This document shows, piece after piece, positions 17,554 through 27,332 of a stretch of DNA of 64,000 nt; position 1 is the first letter of the stretch; each line of letters begins with the position of its first letter. Source of the DNA: Mediterraneibacter glycyrrhizinilyticus (GTDB lineage Bacteria; Bacillota; Clostridia; Lachnospirales; Lachnospiraceae); contig NZ_JACJLR010000001.1 of the NCBI RefSeq assembly GCF_016902345.1, forward strand, positions 124,001 through 188,000, in the 5' to 3' direction. Both the position numbers and the translations under genes were made by a program. A model generated the notes under the pieces. That model saw nothing but the letters and a program-made list of their open reading frames with translations, searched no databases and was not told the origin of the DNA.

Positions 17554-18651
17554 ATGAAACTGGGAATCGTAGGTTTACCAAACGTAGGAAAAAGCACACT
17601 TTTTAACTCTCTGACAAAAGCAGGGGCGGAGTCCGCAAACTATCCGTTCTGTACCATTGACCCGAACGTGGGCGTCGTGACCGTTCCGGATAAGAGACTG
17701 GATGTCCTGGGAGAGATGTACCACACAAAGAAGATCATCCCGGCGGTGATCGAGTTCGTGGATATCGCAGGACTGGTCAAAGGGGCTTCCAAAGGAGAAG
17801 GACTGGGTAACCAGTTCCTTGCAAATATCCGCGAGGTGGACGCTATCGTCCATGTTGTCAGATGCTTTGAGAATACGAACATCGTCCATGTGGACGGAAG
17901 TATCGATCCGATGAGAGATATTGAGACGATCAACCTGGAACTGATCTTCTCGGATCTGGAAGTCCTCGAGAGAAGGATGTCAAAGACTGTGAAGCTTTCC
18001 CGCAATGACAAGACGGCGGCGAAAGAGCTGGCATTTCAGGAACGTCTGAAGGCTCATCTGGAAGAAAATAAACTTGCAAAGACCTTTAAGACGGACGACG
18101 AGGACGAGCAGGCATGGCTTGCCGAGTACAACCTCCTCACCGCAAAACCTGTGATCTTTGCGGCAAACGTCTCCGAGGATGACCTTGCGGATGACGGGGC
18201 GTCAAATGAAGGTGTACAGGCGGTGCGCGAGTATGCAAAGGAAGAGGAGTGCGAAGTCTTTGTAGTCTGTGCAGAGATCGAGGAGGAGATCTCCCAGCTG
18301 GATGACGACGAGAAGACAATGTTCCTGGAAGACCTTGGACTCAAGGAATCCGGGCTTGAGAAGCTGATCCGGGCAAGCTATCATCTGCTCGGACTCATCA
18401 GTTACCTGACAGCAGGCGAGCCGGAAGTCCGTGCCTGGACGATCAGGCGGGGAACGAAAGCGCCTCAGGCAGCAGGAAAGATTCATTCGGATTTTGAGCG
18501 AGGGTTCATCCGCGCTGAGGTAGTGAGCTACGATGATCTGATCGCGTGTGGTTCTCACAACGCTGCGAAAGAGAAGGGGCTGATCCGTCTGGAGGGAAAG
18601 GATTATGTCGTGCAGGACGGCGATATCATGCTGTTCCGCTTTAATGTATAA
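17554..18651 (+). CDS. ychF: Redox-responsive ATPase YchF (Obg family)
   Basis: 365 residues. P-loop NLPNVGKS-type motif GLPNVGKST at 7-15, switch region DIAGLVKGASKGEGLGN, and the C-terminal TGS domain. The family binds ATP rather than GTP because the usual NKxD is changed (here FAANVSED), and associates with ribosomes and the stress response. Separate from the previous operon by 42 bases with AAAGGAG before the ATG. Confidence 0.96.
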   Translation: MKLGIVGLPNVGKSTLFNSLTKAGAESANYPFCTIDPNVGVVTVPDKRLDVLGEMYHTKKIIPAVIEFVDIAGLVKGASKGEGLGNQFLANIREVDAIVHVVRCFENTNIVHVDGSIDPMRDIETINLELIFSDLEVLERRMSKTVKLSRNDKTAAKELAFQERLKAHLEENKLAKTFKTDDEDEQAWLAEYNLLTAKPVIFAANVSEDDLADDGASNEGVQAVREYAKEEECEVFVVCAEIEEEISQLDDDEKTMFLEDLGLKESGLEKLIRASYHLLGLISYLTAGEPEVRAWTIRRGTKAPQAAGKIHSDFERGFIRAEVVSYDDLIACGSHNAAKEKGLIRLEGKDYVVQDGDIMLFRFNV

Positions 18652-18708
18652 TGTACAGAATACAGTGAGGGTAAGGCTGAGGGGAAGTTTTGACAAGGGG
18701 GTACAGAT

Positions 18709-19668
18709 ATGCATTATGATATCAGTTTTCCGAATCTCGGAATTTATCTGGACCATGTGGGAAAGAGTATCAGTATTTTCGGGTTCGAGATCGCCTATTA
18801 CGGGATCATCATCGGCTGCGCGATCCTGATCGGCTTTCTGATCGCCACTTCGGAGGCGAAGAGGACGAGGCAGAATCCGGAAGATTATCTCGACATGGGG
18901 ATCATCGGCGTGATCGCCGGGATCGTGGGAGCGAGGATCTATTATGTCATATTCTCCTGGGATATGTATAAAGACAACCTTCTTCATATCTTCAATCTCC
19001 GTGAAGGCGGGCTTGCCATATACGGAGGAGTGATCGGAGCGGTGGCCGCCGTGTTCATTCTGGCAAAGATAAAGCATCTTTCGCCTTTCCAGATTCTGGA
19101 TACAGTTGCAATGGCTATTCTGAACGGACAGATGCTGGGCAGATGGGGAAATTTTTTCAACAGGGAAGCGTTCGGAGAGTACACAGACAGCCTCTTCGCC
19201 ATGCGTCTGCCGCTGGATGCGGTGCGCTCCGGCGATGTGACGGAGACCATGCGCGAGCACATCCAACGCATCGAAGGTGTCAGTTATATTCAGGTGCACC
19301 CAACGTTCCTCTATGAATCCCTGTGGTGCTGTGTGCTCCTGGTCATTCTTATGCTGTACCGAAAACATAAGAAATATGAGGGAGAACTGTTCCTTCTGTA
19401 TATTTTCGGGTACGGACTCGGCAGAGTCTGGATCGAAGGATTAAGGACAGATCAGCTTCTGCTTCCGGGGATCGGGCTTCCCGTATCCCAGCTCCTTGCG
19501 GGATGTGTTGTGATCTTTGCGGGCGCGGCACTCCTTTATCTGAGGAAGAACCATAAGCGTATGCCCCTTTTGAAAGCAAAGAAACAGTATGAACCCATGC
19601 CCGCTAAGATCGTGGGAAAGAAGCCGCCAAAGAAGAAAGACAAGATCTTCAAATTCAAGGATAAGTGA
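18709..19668 (+). CDS. lgt: Prolipoprotein diacylglyceryl transferase
   Basis: 319 residues with about seven helices. Attaches diacylglycerol to the lipobox cysteine of lipoproteins, such as the sugar-binding lipoprotein at 35 kb. The Lgt signature GRWGNFFNREAFG begins near residue 144; GRVWIEGLRTDQL is near the C-terminal part. The tail after residue 285 is lysine-rich and cytoplasmic. A YARHG protein follows six bases later. Confidence 0.95.
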   Translation: MHYDISFPNLGIYLDHVGKSISIFGFEIAYYGIIIGCAILIGFLIATSEAKRTRQNPEDYLDMGIIGVIAGIVGARIYYVIFSWDMYKDNLLHIFNLREGGLAIYGGVIGAVAAVFILAKIKHLSPFQILDTVAMAILNGQMLGRWGNFFNREAFGEYTDSLFAMRLPLDAVRSGDVTETMREHIQRIEGVSYIQVHPTFLYESLWCCVLLVILMLYRKHKKYEGELFLLYIFGYGLGRVWIEGLRTDQLLLPGIGLPVSQLLAGCVVIFAGAALLYLRKNHKRMPLLKAKKQYEPMPAKIVGKKPPKKKDKIFKFKDK

Positions 19669-19674
19669 CAGAAG

Positions 19675-20628
19675 ATGGAAAAACAGAAGAAAAAGAACAG
19701 AGGTCCTCTGATCCTGGCGATGCTCGTATGTCTGATCCTTGTCGCGGGGATCATAGCAGGGTGTATCATGTATCTGAATCTGGACGGGGAATCCGGAACT
19801 CAGAACAGCGGACAGAAAGCAGATCCTGAAGCACTTCAGGAGCAGGTGGATTCCCTGGAAGGATCACAGAGCGGGACAGAGACCGGGGAAACGGCGGGAC
19901 CGCTTTCTCAGGCTGAACTCAGACAGATCGATGGGACAGTGAATGAGATCGCTGAGAGATGGACCCAGTCCAGCAGTTTCATCCGCAGTTCGGAATGTGT
20001 TCAGTATTCGGACGATACCAGAACCGATTACTGTGACAAAGACGGAAAAGCGGTCCGGTTCGTCCAGGAAAGGGATGGAACGACCCTTACCTATCTCTTC
20101 GGTGATGAGGAAGAACTGATATATATCTACGTAAGAGACGGAGAAGGGCAGACTTTCCATTACTTTTATCAGGAAGGAAGCCTGATCTGCTACCGCAGCG
20201 GAATGGGCAGGAACTATGCGCCGTTTGAGGAAGCAGTTCAGAAGAACTCCGAACAGTATTATCAGAACGGGGTAAGCCTTCTGGCGGACCGGCTGAAAGA
20301 CCGGGACGAGAAGGATCAGGATAAAGATGACAAGAAAAAGGATGGATCGGACCTTGCAGAGGAGAATCCGGAAGATTATATCATCCCGGAGAGCAGCAAG
20401 CGCCTTCTGACTGAGGAGGACCTGGAAGGGCTGTCACCGGAACAGCTGCGGCTTGCCAGAAATGAGATCTTCGCAAGGCACGGGAGGATCTTCGGCAGCT
20501 CGGACCTGCAGGAGTACTTTGAGTCCAAGTCCTGGTATAAAGGAACTGCAGATTCTGATGAATTCCAGGACAGTTTACTCTCGGAGATCGAGAGCAAAAA
20601 TGTAGACTTTATTCTGGCACACGAATAA
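19675..20628 (+). CDS. Membrane-anchored YARHG-domain protein
   Basis: 317 residues: short basic N-terminus, one transmembrane helix at about 11-33, a polar linker, a beta-rich middle domain (about 80-190), a Lys/Asp-rich linker, and a C-terminal YARHG domain (about 235-310) with LRLARNEIFARHGRIF and SWYKGT. The YARHG domain is a small extracellular module common in Clostridia; its binding partner is not known. Adjacent to lgt and probably co-transcribed. Confidence 0.8.
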   Translation: MEKQKKKNRGPLILAMLVCLILVAGIIAGCIMYLNLDGESGTQNSGQKADPEALQEQVDSLEGSQSGTETGETAGPLSQAELRQIDGTVNEIAERWTQSSSFIRSSECVQYSDDTRTDYCDKDGKAVRFVQERDGTTLTYLFGDEEELIYIYVRDGEGQTFHYFYQEGSLICYRSGMGRNYAPFEEAVQKNSEQYYQNGVSLLADRLKDRDEKDQDKDDKKKDGSDLAEENPEDYIIPESSKRLLTEEDLEGLSPEQLRLARNEIFARHGRIFGSSDLQEYFESKSWYKGTADSDEFQDSLLSEIESKNVDFILAHE

Positions 20629-20630
20629 AT

Positions 20631-20771
20631 ATGGTGAAACTGAAAGGGCAGAAAAGCGAACTGCCGCAAAAGAAGCGTCGGAGAAAGATCCGGCGCTTTA
20701 TCTATGATTTCTTTTCTTACGATTCAGAGATAATTGAAAAACCGAAGACAGTGGGTTATACTGTCAGATAA
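20631..20771 (+). CDS. Small basic protein, 46 residues, unknown
   Basis: ATG three bases after the YARHG gene stop, ORF to TAA at 20769-20771. Very basic first half with KKRRRKIRRF, then an aromatic segment. Translational coupling to the gene before it is plausible but no separate ribosome site is visible, so it may be spurious. Confidence 0.3.
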   Translation: MVKLKGQKSELPQKKRRRKIRRFIYDFFSYDSEIIEKPKTVGYTVR

Positions 20772-20828
20772 GAGGGCGGCATATGACGACCATGCAGGAA
20801 AGTTTGGAGAAACAAATGGGGTATCTTT

Positions 20829-22514
20829 ATGAAATTGACAGAGCAGCGGGAAAAAGTACGGATGGGAATCGGAATAGAAAATTTCAGAGAGATGCGGGAA
20901 AGTGGAAACTATTATGTGGACAAGACCAGAATGATCGCAGAATATCTGGAGGCAGGGGACAAGGTGACTTTGCTCATGCGTCCCAGACGCTTTGGAAAGA
21001 CACTGAATATGTCCATGCTGGCAGAGTTCTTTGATATCACGAAAGATTCAGCGGATATCTTTGAAGGAACGGAGATCATGGGCACGAAGTGGGTATCTGA
21101 GATGAACCGGTATCCGGTCATCAGTCTGTCTTTTGGCAATGCAAGAGGAGACAGTGCAGATTTCCTTTTCAGGTTTCTGGCATCAGAAGTAAGAAAAGAG
21201 TATATGCGGTATGAATTTCTGTGGGAGGAGAAAAAGGTACCGGAGAATATGAGCAGAGCCCTGAGTAAGATCTATGAGTCTCTGTGGAACAGGCAAATGC
21301 CGGACAGGGGCAGTGATCTTGCCGAGTCACTAACGGAGCTGTGTACAGCGCTGGAATGGTATTACGGGAAGAAGGTAAAGGTCTTTATCGATGAATACGA
21401 TACGCCTTTTATCCAGGCGATGATCGGGGGATTTTACGGGAAAGTGCGCCCTGTCCTGTCCGCTATGCTGGGGAGCCTTCTGAAAGGCAATCCCTCTCTG
21501 GAAAGCGCATATCTGACCGGGATCCAGCGTGTGGCGAAAGAAAATCTTTTTTCGGGAGTCAATAATCTTGCGGTATATACTGTCAATTCGCTGGAATATG
21601 CAGACTGCTTCGGATTTACGGAGGAGGAAACAAAGGAATTGCTGGAAGCCTGCGGGCTGGAACTGGGTGAAAAGGTCCGGCAGATGTATGACGGATACCG
21701 TTTTGGTGAGGAGCATATATACAATCCGTGGTCTGTCATATTTTATGCGAAAAGGAAGCGGCTGGAACCTTTCTGGGTGAATACCGGAGAGAACAGCCTG
21801 ATCCGCGCCGCGCTGGTAGAACTGGAAGAGGCGTTCCGCCCGGGATATGAAGAACTGATCGAAAAAGGGGAATATTGCACGGAAGTGAAGATGGACAGTT
21901 CATATTATGAGATCAGTGATGTGGAAACACTGTGGGGACTGCTCCTCAGTTCCGGGATGGTGACGGCGGAGAAAGTGCTGGAAGACGGAAAATGTATCCT
22001 CCGGGTTCCCAATCAGGAAGTGATGAGAGCTTTCCGTGAACTGACTTCACTCTATCTGGGGATCCGGGAGGGAAACATGTCCCAGATGTTCCTGCGTCTG
22101 ACGGAGAAAAAAGTGGATGCCTTCACAGACGGTTACCGTAGGATCTTAAGGACGCTCCCTTCTTATCATGACCTGAAGGAAGAAAACAGTTATCACATGA
22201 TGATGCTGGGAATGTGTACTTTCCTGAGCCGAGATTATGAAGTGAAAAGTAATCGTGAGTCGGGAAAAGGCAGGTGTGACATCGCATTAAAAGCACGCCG
22301 GAAAGATCATCCCAATATTATCATGGAGTTCAAGTATACGAAAGATGAAAAGAAAGATCTGAGGGAACTGGCAAGAGAGGCGCTGGACCAGATCAGGGAA
22401 AAGGAGTACATGGCAGAAATGAGAGGAGAGATCCTCTGTATTGGACTTGGGCATCGGGGGAAGGATGTTGAGGTGGAATGTATACAGATTCCTTTTTATC
22501 GCGGCAAGGCTTAA
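20829..22514 (+). CDS. AAA-ATPase-like protein with PD-(D/E)XK nuclease domain
   Basis: 561 residues. N-terminal AAA_ATPase-like domain: nucleotide-binding RPRRFGKT at 51-58 and Walker-B-like VFIDEYDTPF near 187. The C-terminal 120 residues have a PD-(D/E)XK nuclease pattern: D in GRCDIALK, then MEFKY with E-x-K. This architecture (AAA_ATPase-like plus DUF1703) is very common and multicopy in Lachnospiraceae and Bacteroidetes; its role is not established, with defence or mobile DNA often proposed. The start is set by an in-frame stop upstream. No good ribosome site is seen. Confidence 0.8.
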   Translation: MKLTEQREKVRMGIGIENFREMRESGNYYVDKTRMIAEYLEAGDKVTLLMRPRRFGKTLNMSMLAEFFDITKDSADIFEGTEIMGTKWVSEMNRYPVISLSFGNARGDSADFLFRFLASEVRKEYMRYEFLWEEKKVPENMSRALSKIYESLWNRQMPDRGSDLAESLTELCTALEWYYGKKVKVFIDEYDTPFIQAMIGGFYGKVRPVLSAMLGSLLKGNPSLESAYLTGIQRVAKENLFSGVNNLAVYTVNSLEYADCFGFTEEETKELLEACGLELGEKVRQMYDGYRFGEEHIYNPWSVIFYAKRKRLEPFWVNTGENSLIRAALVELEEAFRPGYEELIEKGEYCTEVKMDSSYYEISDVETLWGLLLSSGMVTAEKVLEDGKCILRVPNQEVMRAFRELTSLYLGIREGNMSQMFLRLTEKKVDAFTDGYRRILRTLPSYHDLKEENSYHMMMLGMCTFLSRDYEVKSNRESGKGRCDIALKARRKDHPNIIMEFKYTKDEKKDLRELAREALDQIREKEYMAEMRGEILCIGLGHRGKDVEVECIQIPFYRGKA

Positions 22515-22621
22515 TACCGCAGGCTGACTACCGTCTGATCATCGCCGTCTGACCATTTGATGATCTAGTGGCAAGCCGCACCAGCCGCGACAGAGAGTAA
22601 AAAGGATAACACCTCCTGCAT
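22511..22621 (-). pseudogene. Single-TM micropeptide gene with in-frame amber stop
   Basis: On the minus strand a perfect AGGAGGTG lies seven bases before ATG 22621. The frame reads MQEVLSFLLSVAAGAACH, then TAG at 22565-22567, then continues in frame IIKWSDGDDQTVVSLRY to TAA at 22511-22513. Without the amber it would be a 36-37 residue peptide: one membrane helix followed by a K-W-x-D-G tail. From memory, short peptides with a SFLLSVAA helix followed by a CKWLDG-like tail are frequent in this group. Either an 18-residue peptide is made or this is a decayed gene. It ends tail-to-tail with the AAA gene. Confidence 0.45.
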
Positions 22622-22721
22622 GGGAAACACCTCCTCTCTGTTATCAGTGACGGTGGCGTTAAAAGCAAAATGTAAATCATAAGATTATTCCATAATATCA
22701 TATTACTGTTAAAAAAATGAC

Positions 22722-22753
22722 AAAAAGAGTCCGCTCCCGGCGGGCTCTTTTTA
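22722..22753 (+). terminator. Intrinsic terminator, both directions
   Basis: GAGTCCG/CGGGCTC stem flanked by AAAAA and TTTTT, between the 22.6-kb region and the nifJ promoter. Confidence 0.7.
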
Positions 22754-22797
22754 TGCACCCTGTACCCCAAAATGTACAAAAAACCGACCCCCCTCTA

Positions 22798-22826
22798 TGG
22801 ACTTTTGCCATTTTTGGGGATATAAT
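22798..22826 (+). promoter_or_regulatory. Sigma-A-type promoter for nifJ
   Basis: Perfect TATAAT at 22821-22826, 17-base spacer, TGGACT at 22798-22803 as a weak -35. About 58 bases before the nifJ ATG. The preceding CCCC-rich stretch could be an operator. Confidence 0.55.
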
Positions 22827-22883
22827 TAAAGCACATGTGAATATTTATATTTTCTATGTAAGAACTTAAGGAGGAACAAGAAA

Positions 22884-25800
22884 ATGGCAAGAAAAATGAA
22901 GACCATGGACGGTAACCAGGCTGCTGCTCACGTGTCATATGCTTACACAGAAGTTGCGGCGATCTACCCGATCACACCGTCATCCGTTATGCCGGAGCAC
23001 GTTGATGAATGGGCTACAGAAGGCAGAGAGAATATCTTCGGACAGACAGTCAATGTCGTAGAGATGCAGTCCGAGGCAGGTGCGGCAGGTGCTGTACACG
23101 GATCTCTTTCCGCAGGTGCCCTTACAACAACATTTACAGCTTCCCAGGGACTTCTGCTCATGATTCCGAACTTATACAAAGTAGCCGGAGAGCAGCTTCC
23201 GGGTGTGTTCAACGTATCTGCTCGTGCACTGGCAAGCCACGCGCTTTCCATCTTCGGCGATCACTCAGACGTTTACGCCTGTCGTCAGACCGGAGCGGCT
23301 ATGCTCTGTGAGTCCAGCGTTCAGGAGGTTATGGACCTGACACCGGTCGCACACTGCGCGGCTCTGGAAGGAAAACTTCCTTTTATCAACTTCTTTGACG
23401 GATTCCGTACATCCCACGAGATTCAGAAGATCGAGACATGGGATTATGAAGATCTGAAAGATCTGGTAAACATGGATGCCATCGACGCTTTCCGTGCACA
23501 TGCACTGAACCCGAACCATCCGTGCCAGAGAGGTTCCGCTCAGAACCCGGATATCTTCTTCCAGGCAAGAGAGGCTTGCAATCCGTACTACGATGCAATG
23601 CCGGGAATCGTTCAGAACTACATGGACAAAGTTAATGCCAAGATCGGAACAGATTACAAGCTGTTCAACTACTATGGAGCAGAGGACGCAGAGCACGTGA
23701 TCGTAGCGATGGGATCTGTCTGTGACACGATCGAGGAGACCATCGATTACCTGATGGCAGCAGGCGAGAAAGTCGGCGTTGTCAAAGTACGTCTGTACAG
23801 ACCGTTCTGCGCACAGGCTCTGATCGATGCGATTCCGGATACTGTGAAGAAGATCTCTGTCCTTGACAGAACAAAAGAGCCGGGAGCTATGGGAGAGCCG
23901 CTGTACCTTGACGTTGTTGCAGCACTCAAAGGCACAAAATTTGATGCGGTTCCGATCTACACAGGACGTTACGGACTTGGTTCCAAAGATACAACTCCGG
24001 CTCAGATCGTTGCTGTATATCACAATGATGAAAAACCGGTGTTCACACTCGGTATCGAGGATGATGTGACACACCTTTCACTGAAAGCAGACGAGCCTCT
24101 GGTAACAACACCGGAAGGAACGATCAACTGTAAATTCTGGGGACTTGGCGCTGACGGTACAGTCGGAGCGAACAAGAACTCCATCAAGATCATCGGTGAC
24201 AACACAGACATGTACGCACAGGCTTACTTTGATTATGACTCCAAGAAGTCCGGCGGTGTTACAATGTCTCACCTGCGCTTCGGTAAATCACCGATCAAAT
24301 CAACATATCTGATCCACCAGGCGAACTTCGTGGCATGCCACAATCCGTCCTATGTGGACAAGTACAACATGGTACAGGAACTTGTTGACGGCGGTACATT
24401 CCTCCTGAACTGCCCGTGGGATATGGAAGGTCTCGAGAAACATCTGCCGGGACAGGTAAAAGCATACATCGCAAACCACAACATCAAGTTCTACACAATC
24501 GACGGTATCAAGATCGGTAAAGAGATCGGACTTGGCGGACGTATCAATACAGTGCTCCAGTCTGCATTCTTCAAACTTGCCGCTATCATTCCGGAGGCAG
24601 AGGCGATCGACCTGATGAAGGCTGCCGCAAAAGCTACATACGGAAGAAAAGGTGACAAGATCGTACAGATGAACTATGACGCGATCGACGCAGGTGCAAA
24701 ACAGGTTGTCGAAGTGACTGTTCCGGAAAGCTGGAAAGACGCTGCTGACGAAGGACTTGCATCACCGAAGGTAGATGAGAACGGAAGAAAAGACGTTGTT
24801 GATTTCGTTAAGAATATCCAGGCGAAAGTCAACGCTCAGGAAGGAAATACACTTCCGGTATCCGCGTTCAATGACTATGTAGACGGATCCACACCGTCCG
24901 GTTCCTCCGCATACGAGAAACGTGGTATCGCAGTGGATATCCCGGTATGGAAATCAGAGAACTGTATCCAGTGTAACCGCTGTGCATATGTATGTCCGCA
25001 CGCTGTTATCCGTCCGGTAGCCCTGACAGAGGACGAGCTTGCAAAAGCACCGGAAGGAATGGAAGCGATCGACATGATCGGTATGCCGGGAATGAAATTC
25101 TCCATGACTGTATCCGCATACGACTGTACAGGATGCGGTTCCTGTGCGAATGTTTGCCCGGGCAAGAAGGGCGAGAAGGCACTCGTTATGGAGAACATGG
25201 AAGCAAACGCCGGCAAGCAGGACTTCTTCGATTACGGAAGAGAGATCCCGGTAAAACCGGAAGTTGTCGCAAAATTCAAAGAGACAACTGTAAAGGGAAG
25301 CCAGTTCAAACAGCCGCTGCTTGAGTTCTCAGGCGCATGTGCTGGATGTGGTGAGACACCGTACGCGAAGCTGATCACACAGCTCTTCGGCGACAGGATG
25401 TACATCGCAAACGCAACAGGATGTTCCTCTATCTGGGGTAACTCCTCACCGTCCACACCTTACACGGTAACACCGGAAGGCAAGGGACCGGCTTGGTCTA
25501 ACTCCCTGTTCGAGGACAACGCTGAGTTCGGTTACGGTATGCTGCTCGCTCAGAACACGATCCGTGACAGAATGAAAGGATACGCAGAGAAGCTTGCTGA
25601 GGATGCAGAAGATGCAGACGTTAAGGCAGCAGCTCAGGAATACATTGATACATTTGGATGCGGCGCAACAAACGGAACAGCTGCAGACAAACTGGTGGCA
25701 GCTCTTGAGAAATGCGGATGCGACCGTATGGAGAAGACAGAACTTCTGAAGAACAAAGACTTCCTCGCTAAGAAATCCCAGTGGGTATTCGGTGGTGACG

Positions 25801-26426
25801 GATGGGCTTACGATATCGGATTCGGCGGCGTTGACCACGTACTTGCAAGCGGCAAGGACATCAACATCATGGTATTCGATACAGAGGTTTACTCCAACAC
25901 AGGCGGACAGTCTTCCAAGGCTACAAAGACAGGTGCTACAGCACAGTTCGCAGCAGGCGGTAAAGAGACGAAGAAGAAAGACCTTGCAGGTATGGCAATG
26001 AGCTACGGATATGTATACGTTGCACAGATCGCTATGGGTGCTGACTTCAACCAGACAGTCAAAGCCATCACAGAGGCTGAGGCTTATCCGGGACCGTCAC
26101 TGATCATCGCTTACGCTCCGTGTATCAACCACGGTATCAAGAAGGGTATGAGCAAGGCTCAGACAGAGGAGCAGCTCGCTGTAGAGTGTGGATACTGGAA
26201 TAACTTCAGATACAATCCGGCTGCAGAGGGCAACAAGTTCTCACTTGACAGCAAAGAGCCGAAGCAGGAAGGCTACCAGGCATTCCTTGACGGCGAGGTT
26301 CGTTACAACGCCCTGAAGAGATCCAATCCGGAGAAGGCAGCGAAACTGTTCGCGATCAACGAGCACGAAGCTATGGAGAGATACGCATACCTGAAGAAAC
26401 TGGTAGACGTATACGCTGCAGAGTAA
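22884..26426 (+). CDS. nifJ: Pyruvate:ferredoxin (flavodoxin) oxidoreductase
   Basis: 1180 residues, full length for the one-chain enzyme. Oxidises pyruvate to acetyl-CoA and CO2, reducing ferredoxin, the central step of clostridial fermentation. Seen in order: N-terminal pyrimidine-binding domain, the gamma domain, the two-[4Fe-4S] ferredoxin insert (CIQCNRCAYVCP near 694, CTGCGSCANVCP near 748) and the C-terminal TPP domain with the third-cluster cysteines (CAGCGETPY near 818) and GGDGWAYDIGFGG. AAGGAGG precedes the ATG. Codon choice is strongly biased, as expected for a highly expressed gene. Stands alone between its own promoter and terminator. Confidence 0.98.
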   Translation: MARKMKTMDGNQAAAHVSYAYTEVAAIYPITPSSVMPEHVDEWATEGRENIFGQTVNVVEMQSEAGAAGAVHGSLSAGALTTTFTASQGLLLMIPNLYKVAGEQLPGVFNVSARALASHALSIFGDHSDVYACRQTGAAMLCESSVQEVMDLTPVAHCAALEGKLPFINFFDGFRTSHEIQKIETWDYEDLKDLVNMDAIDAFRAHALNPNHPCQRGSAQNPDIFFQAREACNPYYDAMPGIVQNYMDKVNAKIGTDYKLFNYYGAEDAEHVIVAMGSVCDTIEETIDYLMAAGEKVGVVKVRLYRPFCAQALIDAIPDTVKKISVLDRTKEPGAMGEPLYLDVVAALKGTKFDAVPIYTGRYGLGSKDTTPAQIVAVYHNDEKPVFTLGIEDDVTHLSLKADEPLVTTPEGTINCKFWGLGADGTVGANKNSIKIIGDNTDMYAQAYFDYDSKKSGGVTMSHLRFGKSPIKSTYLIHQANFVACHNPSYVDKYNMVQELVDGGTFLLNCPWDMEGLEKHLPGQVKAYIANHNIKFYTIDGIKIGKEIGLGGRINTVLQSAFFKLAAIIPEAEAIDLMKAAAKATYGRKGDKIVQMNYDAIDAGAKQVVEVTVPESWKDAADEGLASPKVDENGRKDVVDFVKNIQAKVNAQEGNTLPVSAFNDYVDGSTPSGSSAYEKRGIAVDIPVWKSENCIQCNRCAYVCPHAVIRPVALTEDELAKAPEGMEAIDMIGMPGMKFSMTVSAYDCTGCGSCANVCPGKKGEKALVMENMEANAGKQDFFDYGREIPVKPEVVAKFKETTVKGSQFKQPLLEFSGACAGCGETPYAKLITQLFGDRMYIANATGCSSIWGNSSPSTPYTVTPEGKGPAWSNSLFEDNAEFGYGMLLAQNTIRDRMKGYAEKLAEDAEDADVKAAAQEYIDTFGCGATNGTAADKLVAALEKCGCDRMEKTELLKNKDFLAKKSQWVFGGDGWAYDIGFGGVDHVLASGKDINIMVFDTEVYSNTGGQSSKATKTGATAQFAAGGKETKKKDLAGMAMSYGYVYVAQIAMGADFNQTVKAITEAEAYPGPSLIIAYAPCINHGIKKGMSKAQTEEQLAVECGYWNNFRYNPAAEGNKFSLDSKEPKQEGYQAFLDGEVRYNALKRSNPEKAAKLFAINEHEAMERYAYLKKLVDVYAAE

Positions 26427-26515
26427 GAAAAGAGTGACAAAACAGATGACAGGACTGCCGACAGAGGCGGTCCTGCCGTTAAGACACAAGGGAAGTTACA
26501 GGTGTAACAGACGGG

Positions 26516-26546
26516 AAAGCCGGGGCTGAAAAGTCCCGGCTTTTTG
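26516..26546 (+). terminator. Terminator of nifJ
   Basis: AAAGCCGGG/CCCGGCTTT stem followed by TTTTTG. A second hairpin without T-tract (CAGGACTGCC/GGCGGTCCTG, 26449-26475) lies just before. Confidence 0.8.
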
Positions 26547-26624
26547 TTCTTGACCGGATCTTCGGCAGATAATATAATCATATGCGAAGAACGTCGATCA
26601 TCTGTAAGGAATGGGAGAGAAACA

Positions 26625-27332
26625 GTGATAAGGATTGCGATCGTGGAAGATGACGAGAAGTATATCACCACGCTGAAAAAGTATCTGGAACAATATAAGG
26701 AAGAGACCGGGCAGGAGATTGAGATCACCGTATACCATGACGGGGATGAGATCGCCGCTTTCTACCGTGCGCAGTTTGATATCATCCTGATGGATATTGA
26801 GATGAAATTCATAGACGGGATGACTGCGGCGGAAGAGATCAGGAAAAAAGATACCAAGGTTTCCATTATATTTATCACAAACGCGCCTCAGTATGCGATC
26901 CGCGGGTATGAGGTGGGCGCTCTGGATTATATCCTGAAACCGGTGCCTTACTTTACCTTCAGCCAGAAACTGAGCAGAGCGATCGCAAAGATGGAGAAAA
27001 AGAGCAGAAAGTGGATCACGATACCTGTCAAAGGAGGCGTGATGCGCATGGATCTCTCCGATGTGTATTATATAGAAAGCGAGGGGCACAACCTGATCTA
27101 TCAGACAAAAGAAGGGGCATGTGTCTCATCGGGGACAATGAAGTCTGTGGAGGAAGCGATGGAGGGAATGGATTTTTGCAGGATCAACAAATGCTATCTG
27201 GTCAATCTGGAACATGTGGATGGAGTACAGGATAAATATGCTGTTGTCCATGGCACACAGCTTCTGGTCAGCCGTCCCCGGATGAAGCAGTTCATGCAGG
27301 AACTGACCAGGTACTGGGGGGAACGGTCATGA
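26625..27332 (+). CDS. LytTR-family response regulator
   Basis: 235 residues from GTG 26625, chosen because GGGAGAG lies just before and the product then begins IRIAIVEDDEKY, the normal receiver start. Receiver domain (about 1-120) with acidic pair E7-D8-D9, phospho-acceptor in LMDIEM and K in LKP. LytTR DNA-binding domain at about 135-235 (YYIESEGHNLIYQT). Overlaps the histidine kinase gene by four bases. The class (AgrA/VirR/LytR) controls virulence, bacteriocin or membrane functions; no AgrB/AgrD genes are beside it. Confidence 0.9.
   Translation: MIRIAIVEDDEKYITTLKKYLEQYKEETGQEIEITVYHDGDEIAAFYRAQFDIILMDIEMKFIDGMTAAEEIRKKDTKVSIIFITNAPQYAIRGYEVGALDYILKPVPYFTFSQKLSRAIAKMEKKSRKWITIPVKGGVMRMDLSDVYYIESEGHNLIYQTKEGACVSSGTMKSVEEAMEGMDFCRINKCYLVNLEHVDGVQDKYAVVHGTQLLVSRPRMKQFMQELTRYWGERS

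Noticed and set aside
18202-19368. Open frame of 388 codons on the minus strand
   Set aside because: Antisense to ychF and lgt, both certain genes.
20783-21034. Short ORF before the AAA-nuclease gene
   Set aside because: Different frame, overlaps the N-terminus of the clear AAA protein and shows no features.
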